Shown piece after piece: positions 7,701-11,110 of a stretch of DNA of 11,110 nucleotides. Each line of letters opens with the position of its first letter. The first letter of the stretch is position 1. The position numbers were made by a program, and so were the translations under genes. Source of the DNA: Bdellovibrionales bacterium (GTDB lineage: Bacteria > Bdellovibrionota > Bdellovibrionia > Bdellovibrionales > UBA1609); NCBI GenBank assembly GCA_027451425.1, contig DAIDJH010000029.1, positions 1-11,110 of the forward strand, written 5' to 3'. Below the pieces are notes generated by a model that was not told where the DNA came from, searched no databases, and worked only from the letters and a program-made list of their open reading frames with translations.

Positions 7701-8465
7701 GCGCGACTGAGCCAATCCGGCTTCTAAACTTTGCGACTCTTGACGGAGTATGCGGAACTGATGAGCGGCTAGCCAAAGATCTTTCTCTTGCAGCTCTTGC
7801 TTAATTTTGCGGTAGCGTTCGGCGCGTTGAGCTTGCCGCTCGAGACTTTCAATTTGCCGCTTTTGCTCGCCGATAATGTCTTGAAGGCGTACGAGATTTT
7901 GATCGGTCGCCTCGATTTTTCGTTGCGATTCGCGTTTTCTCACTTTGAATTTCGTTATGCCAGCCGCTTCTTCGATGAGCATCCGGCGATCTTCTGGTTT
8001 TGCCGTGATGATTTTGCCGATCGCGCCCTGTTCAATAATCGAAAATCCTTTAGCGCCAGCACCCGTGTCCATAAAAATCTCTTGAATATCGCGAAGACGC
8101 GCGGGCTCCTTATTGATTAAATATTCGGATTCGCCGTTACGATGCAGCCGACGCGTGACTTGCACCTCTGAAAATCGCGCATACTGTGCGGGGAACGGAC
8201 CACCGTCATTCTCAAGCGTGAGCGAAACTTCAGCCATACCCATGGGAGCGTAACCTTCAGCGCCGGCAAAAATGACGTCTTCCATGCTCGAACCACGCAT
8301 GTGCTTGGCCGACATTTCACCCATCACCCAAACGAGTGCATCAACGATGTTGGATTTGCCGCAACCATTGGGTCCGACAACTCCAGTAATGCCTTCATCA
8401 AATTGTATAACCGTGCGATCTTTAAACGATTTAAACCCGAAGAGTTCCAGTTTTTTGATTCTCAA
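4791..8465 (-). CDS. smc: Chromosome segregation/condensation ATPase SMC
   Basis: SMC dimers with ScpA/ScpB extrude DNA loops and help organise and segregate the chromosome. With the TTG start the protein has 1224 residues, slightly longer than the usual 1150-1200. Domains in order: N-terminal ATPase half starting MRIKKLELFGFKSF, Walker A GPNGCGKS (31-38), Q-loop FSIIEQG (about 141-147); a first coiled coil (about 165-500); a hinge (about 530-695) with PLADVVEVPAKYELAMEASLG and DILTPDGVLTGG; a second coiled coil; then the signature LSGGEKAL (1126-1133), Walker B FCLLDEVDAPLDD (about 1150-1162) and the VVTHNKHTM switch. I chose TTG 8465 because GAGGGG lies just upstream and the protein then begins exactly as the family does; GTG 8477 would add four residues but has no Shine-Dalgarno sequence. 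It overlaps ppdK by about 35 bp and precedes ftsY by six. scpA and scpB are not in the window. Confidence 0.97.
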   Translation of the reverse strand: MRIKKLELFGFKSFKDRTVIQFDEGITGVVGPNGCGKSNIVDALVWVMGEMSAKHMRGSSMEDVIFAGAEGYAPMGMAEVSLTLENDGGPFPAQYARFSEVQVTRRLHRNGESEYLINKEPARLRDIQEIFMDTGAGAKGFSIIEQGAIGKIITAKPEDRRMLIEEAAGITKFKVRKRESQRKIEATDQNLVRLQDIIGEQKRQIESLERQAQRAERYRKIKQELQEKDLWLAAHQFRILRQESQSLEAGLAQSREAEALAQAHVTEYDADLAAKRLELAEKEASVQTAQIGYRERLQKTQETEFRIRELNFAIEQARKSNEMMGSMLAQYQLRQGNLDNERTTLIERLTESREEFVRLEADYQAKDAIQSEIMARIQSADQELTEARREMLAVQASLSHLNAREGVLANRLEEESQKLAETEVRGGELLSKKEEFTDRRNRVFKDLEVERQMQLDHTRDLDLIGGNLQEVRHQIGERRSENDRLKDELNQVASRLYGLENLQSNFEGFEDGVRSVLMWQRSRTNGSRVSEAGAVFGASDSAAEFRPLADVVEVPAKYELAMEASLGTRLQLLLSESSDHSLHAVDYLKAQKRGRSSFLNVSDAQTDSAMHEMAFEADANIKAEPGVQALLHEVVSIPENYRTQQVASFFTDVVVVDSIRTALRLRSTYPSRSFVTMEGDILTPDGVLTGGASESADSGVLKRRREIKELSLKREELSGKFQLAQLSLRKIEEQEAGLQEALEAAKKTAVEKEIKIAELKKDLERAEHELSNAQNAWERENRETVRLQDEKIKLEKTLFDVRSELESLKEKLRANEARCAALTEELTNIRAGSDERGREVTELKVRAATRRQEVESLEREHARLEASLQELAGNIARMSEETATNSFTLSSSQIEVEQLQTELQRWVHQSKEAELTVSRARDEYENLAAGTRKLEEAVSQNHQELFAIRSRLNDMQLKMGESRMQEARLIEQIQERYQLDLDSVAQGDMTGGVTDTEATAAKEQQYARDVEDLREKVKRIGEVNLAAIQEYDEVKTRFEFLSQQHTDLLEAKDNLRKVIERINRICSRRFKDTFEQVNDRFQKVFPVLFGGGEAQLILVESPEADEVGIDIVARPPGKKQQNVSLLSGGEKALTAVSLIFSIFLVRPSPFCLLDEVDAPLDDANVFRFNDLVKEMAKRSQIIVVTHNKHTMRVNNRLYGVTMQEKGVSKMVSVSLDDAQKLAQT

Positions 8466-11109
8466 TTTTCCCCTCACGTTGTTGAAGTGCAGCTCGCGCC
8501 GCCGCTAATCGTGCTATAGGAACACGATAGGGCGAACAGCTCACATAATGCAACCCCACTTCGTGAAAAAATTCAATGGAAGATGGATCTCCCCCGTGTT
8601 CGCCGCAAACCCCGAGTTTTAAACTAGGACGAGCCGATTTGCCCAAATCCACTGCCATTTTAATCAGTTGGCCAACTCCTTCACGGTCAATGGTTTGAAA
8701 GGGGTCACTGGGCAAAATCCCGTCGGCGACATACGTGCTTAAAAAACGAGCAGAGTCGTCACGTGAAAGCCCCATGGTGGTTTGCGTGAGGTCATTTGTG
8801 CCAAAACTAAAAAACTGCGCCTCTTCGGCGATTTGATTGGCCACAACCGCCGCACGCGGCAGTTCAATCATCGTGCCGATAGGGATGTCGAATTTCACGC
8901 CCATTTCTTCTTGCACGCGTGTCACTTCAACCTCAATCAACCTCTTTAGCCGCTTCAACTCATCTTTCATGCCCACTAGCGGGACCATGATTTCAGGCAT
9001 CGGGTTATGCTTTTCTTTGAGGAGCGAAATGGTGGCCTCAGCTACCGCCCGCGCCTGCATCTGATAAATTTCAGGGTAAGTGATCGCCAATCGGCAGCCA
9101 CGATGACCGAGCATGGGATTGAATTCGTGCAAATTGCGAATTTTAGCACGCAATGCGTTTTCATCCCACTTGAGGCGAAGCGCCAGCGCCGCAATGTCTT
9201 TGTCGGTTTGCGGTAAAAATTCATGCAGTGGCGGATCTAAAAAGCGAATGGTTACGGGGCAACCGTCCATCGCACGCAAAATTTCGGCGAAATCACCGCG
9301 CTGCATGGGGAGCAAACGATCAAGCGCTCGCACGCGCTCATCCCGCTCTTCAGCCAAGATCATCTCGCGCACAACGTCGATGCGGTCGGCGTTGAAAAAC
9401 ATATGCTCGGTTCGACACAGGCCCACGCCTTCAGCGCCAAAGCGACGCGCAATCTCCGCATCACGTGGAGTATCCGCATTGGCGCGCACTCCAAGCTTTC
9501 GAAATTTATCGGCAAGCGACATCATATAGGTAAATTGTTCGTCAAGAGCCGGCTCGACAGTTTTCACCTCACCCAAAAACACTTCACCTGTTGAACCGTC
9601 GAGAGTGATGAAGTCGCCCTCTTTGAGTAGATAATCGTTCACGCGAACGGTTTTTGTACGATAATCGACGTCCATTTCGCCGGCGCCAGCGACGCAACAT
9701 TTGCCCATACCGCGCGCGACAACCGCCGCATGCGACGTCATGCCACCACGGGTGGTAAGAATCCCCCGCGCCTTAACCATCCCTTCGATGTCTTCAGGTG
9801 ACGTTTCAACACGGACCAAAACCACCTTTTTACCTCGCTCGGCCCACTCCACCGCCGATTCGGATGAAAATACAATCTGCCCGACGGCCGCGCCGGGGCT
9901 TGCCGGCAAGCCTTTCGTAAGCCTCGTCTTAACTGCTTTCGGGTCAAGCGTAGGATGCAGAAGTTGATCGAGACCCTTTGGGTCGACCCGCAAAACCGCT
10001 TCGGTTTCGCTGATCAAATTTTCTTTCACCATGTCACGTGCCACACGAAGGGATGCTCGCGCAGTTCGTTTACCGTTGCGCGTTTGCAACATGAACAGTT
10101 GTCCACGCTCGATCGTGAATTCGATATCCTGCATATCGCGATAGTGATTTTCGAGATTTTGGTAAACTTCCGTAAGCTGTGCGTATGCCTTAGGCATAAT
10201 CTCTTTGAGTTTATCAATCGGCTCAGGGGTACGGATACCCGCGACCACATCTTCGCCTTGCGCATTTACCATAAATTCGCCAAAAAATTTTCGTTCGCCC
10301 GTTGATGGATTTCGCGTGAATGCCACCCCCGTCGCAGAATCGTTACCCATATTGCCAAAAACCATCGATTGCACGTTTACGGCCGTCCCCCAAGAATCGG
10401 GGTAACCATGAAGCTCGCGATAGGTAATAGCGCGAGGCGTGTTCCAGCTTTTAAACACGGCCGCGATGGAGCCGATGAGCTGCTCACGTGGATCCATCGG
10501 GAATGGACGCCCCGTATGCTCGGCAATTTGCTTTTTGTATTTTTGTATTAGCGCCTTAAGATCGTCGATGGTCAGCTCGGTGTCACTCTTATAGCCCTTA
10601 TCATGCTTTAAATCTTCAAGTATCACTTCAAGAAATGTGCCGTTCATCCCCATCACGACGTTGGAATACATCTGTAAAAATCTTCGGTATGCATCGTAGG
10701 CAAAGCGTGGATTATTCGCCGCTTTGGCAAGCGCTTCAACCGTTTGCTCGTTGAGGCCAAGATTGAGAATTGTATCCATCATGCCGGGCATAGAAACGCG
10801 CGCGCCCGAACGGACGCTCACTAACAGCGGATTCGTCGGCACACGCTCATTTGTCGCAAACTGCTTGCCCGTGAGCTGCTCAAGCCGCTTCATCGCCGCT
10901 TCGACTTCGGTTATCACTTCAGCCGGTAGTTTTTTGCCGTTTTCATAAAAAGCGTGGCACACTTCAGTCGAAATCGTAAAGCCCGGAGGGACCGGCAAAC
11001 CGAGCGAAGTCATCTCGGCAAGATTGGCGCCTTTGCCGCCCAAGACATCTTTCATTTTGGCATTGCCGTCGGTTTGGCCCGCTGTAAAGAAATAGATGAC
11101 TTTCTTCAT
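8431..11109 (-). CDS. ppdK: Pyruvate, phosphate dikinase
   Basis: The enzyme interconverts pyruvate + ATP + Pi and PEP + AMP + PPi in the cytoplasm, serving gluconeogenesis or PPi-linked glycolysis. The 892-residue length is normal for bacterial PPDK. Domains in order: N-terminal nucleotide-binding domain (about 1-350) with GGKGANLAEM (24-33), SVRSGARVSMPGMMDTILNLG (98-118) and MVFGNMGNDSATGVAFTRNPSTGE (249-272); the phosphohistidine domain with GGMTSHAAVVARGMG (455-469), His460 being the phospho-carrier; and the PEP/pyruvate barrel with GLCRTEHMFF (563-572), SFGTNDLTQTTMG (768-780) and GVCGEHGGDP (833-842), whose Cys836 is the expected acid/base residue. The ATG at 11109 gives the usual MKKVIYFF-type start but lies one base from the edge, so its Shine-Dalgarno sequence is unseen. 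The 3' end overlaps smc; the last 11 residues are read from the start of smc and extend past the conserved C-terminus. No PPDK regulatory kinase gene is in the window. PEP synthase is excluded by the N-terminal domain. Confidence 0.97.
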   Translation of the reverse strand: MKKVIYFFTAGQTDGNAKMKDVLGGKGANLAEMTSLGLPVPPGFTISTEVCHAFYENGKKLPAEVITEVEAAMKRLEQLTGKQFATNERVPTNPLLVSVRSGARVSMPGMMDTILNLGLNEQTVEALAKAANNPRFAYDAYRRFLQMYSNVVMGMNGTFLEVILEDLKHDKGYKSDTELTIDDLKALIQKYKKQIAEHTGRPFPMDPREQLIGSIAAVFKSWNTPRAITYRELHGYPDSWGTAVNVQSMVFGNMGNDSATGVAFTRNPSTGERKFFGEFMVNAQGEDVVAGIRTPEPIDKLKEIMPKAYAQLTEVYQNLENHYRDMQDIEFTIERGQLFMLQTRNGKRTARASLRVARDMVKENLISETEAVLRVDPKGLDQLLHPTLDPKAVKTRLTKGLPASPGAAVGQIVFSSESAVEWAERGKKVVLVRVETSPEDIEGMVKARGILTTRGGMTSHAAVVARGMGKCCVAGAGEMDVDYRTKTVRVNDYLLKEGDFITLDGSTGEVFLGEVKTVEPALDEQFTYMMSLADKFRKLGVRANADTPRDAEIARRFGAEGVGLCRTEHMFFNADRIDVVREMILAEERDERVRALDRLLPMQRGDFAEILRAMDGCPVTIRFLDPPLHEFLPQTDKDIAALALRLKWDENALRAKIRNLHEFNPMLGHRGCRLAITYPEIYQMQARAVAEATISLLKEKHNPMPEIMVPLVGMKDELKRLKRLIEVEVTRVQEEMGVKFDIPIGTMIELPRAAVVANQIAEEAQFFSFGTNDLTQTTMGLSRDDSARFLSTYVADGILPSDPFQTIDREGVGQLIKMAVDLGKSARPSLKLGVCGEHGGDPSSIEFFHEVGLHYVSCSPYRVPIARLAAARAALQQREGKIENQKTGTLRV
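8470..8475 (-). promoter_or_regulatory. Ribosome binding site that decides the TTG start of smc
   Basis: On the minus strand these bases read GAGGGG, followed by AAAA and the TTG at 8465. The site is inside the ppdK coding sequence, about 40 bases before its stop codon. The upstream GTG at 8477 has no comparable site, so the TTG is the better start. Confidence 0.65.
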
Positions 11110-11110
11110 A

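Noticed and set aside
8463..8477. GTG at 8477 as the smc start
   Set aside because: It has no Shine-Dalgarno sequence; the TTG at 8465 has GAGGGG upstream and gives the canonical SMC N-terminus.
9113..9529. 138-residue basic, serine-rich plus-strand frame
   Set aside because: It is antisense to the conserved barrel domain of ppdK, with no ribosome binding site or recognisable motif.

Overview
The window is about 11.1 kb of dense, mostly housekeeping chromosomal DNA of intermediate GC content. I infer a Gram-negative bacterium of the Bdellovibrionota / former Deltaproteobacteria type. The reasons are that RNase Y (not found in enterobacteria) follows a zapA / 5-formyl-THF cyclo-ligase pair, that FtsY has an N-terminal membrane segment, and that pyruvate phosphate dikinase sits next to smc. 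This taxonomic placement rests on gene content and order only and is moderate in confidence. I see no tRNA, rRNA, CRISPR array, insertion sequence or phage gene.

Layout. Right block, minus strand, 11109 down to 2029: ppdK (pyruvate phosphate dikinase), smc (chromosome condensation ATPase), ftsY (SRP receptor) and a Na/Pi-cotransporter-type membrane protein with a PhoU-like tail. The four genes are packed head to tail: ppdK and smc overlap by about 35 bp, smc and ftsY are 6 bp apart, and ftsY and the transporter overlap by the 4-base ATGA. This looks like one translationally coupled operon whose promoter lies upstream of (beyond) the right edge. Left block, also minus strand, 1362 down to 1: zapA (FtsZ-ring protein), the 5-formyltetrahydrofolate cyclo-ligase gene and the first 117 codons of rny (RNase Y), which runs off the left edge.

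Between the two blocks lies the only plus-strand gene, 1536-2003. It encodes a 155-residue predicted secreted protein with a signal peptide and ten cysteines that I do not recognise. It is convergent with the transporter gene (a perfect short inverted repeat sits in the 25-bp gap and the transporter stop codon) and divergent from zapA (a 173-bp intergenic region that must hold both promoters).

Functionally the window joins chromosome organisation (SMC), cell division (ZapA), membrane-protein targeting (FtsY), RNA turnover (RNase Y), folate one-carbon metabolism and PEP/pyruvate interconversion. Most of it is ordinary. The points worth a second look are the cysteine-rich secreted orphan with a duplicated D-x3-W-x-R-x-C motif, the transporter whose second QSS motif reads RSS, the membrane-anchored FtsY, the overlapping ppdK-smc junction with a TTG start, and the absence of room for a 6S RNA gene between zapA and the cyclo-ligase gene.
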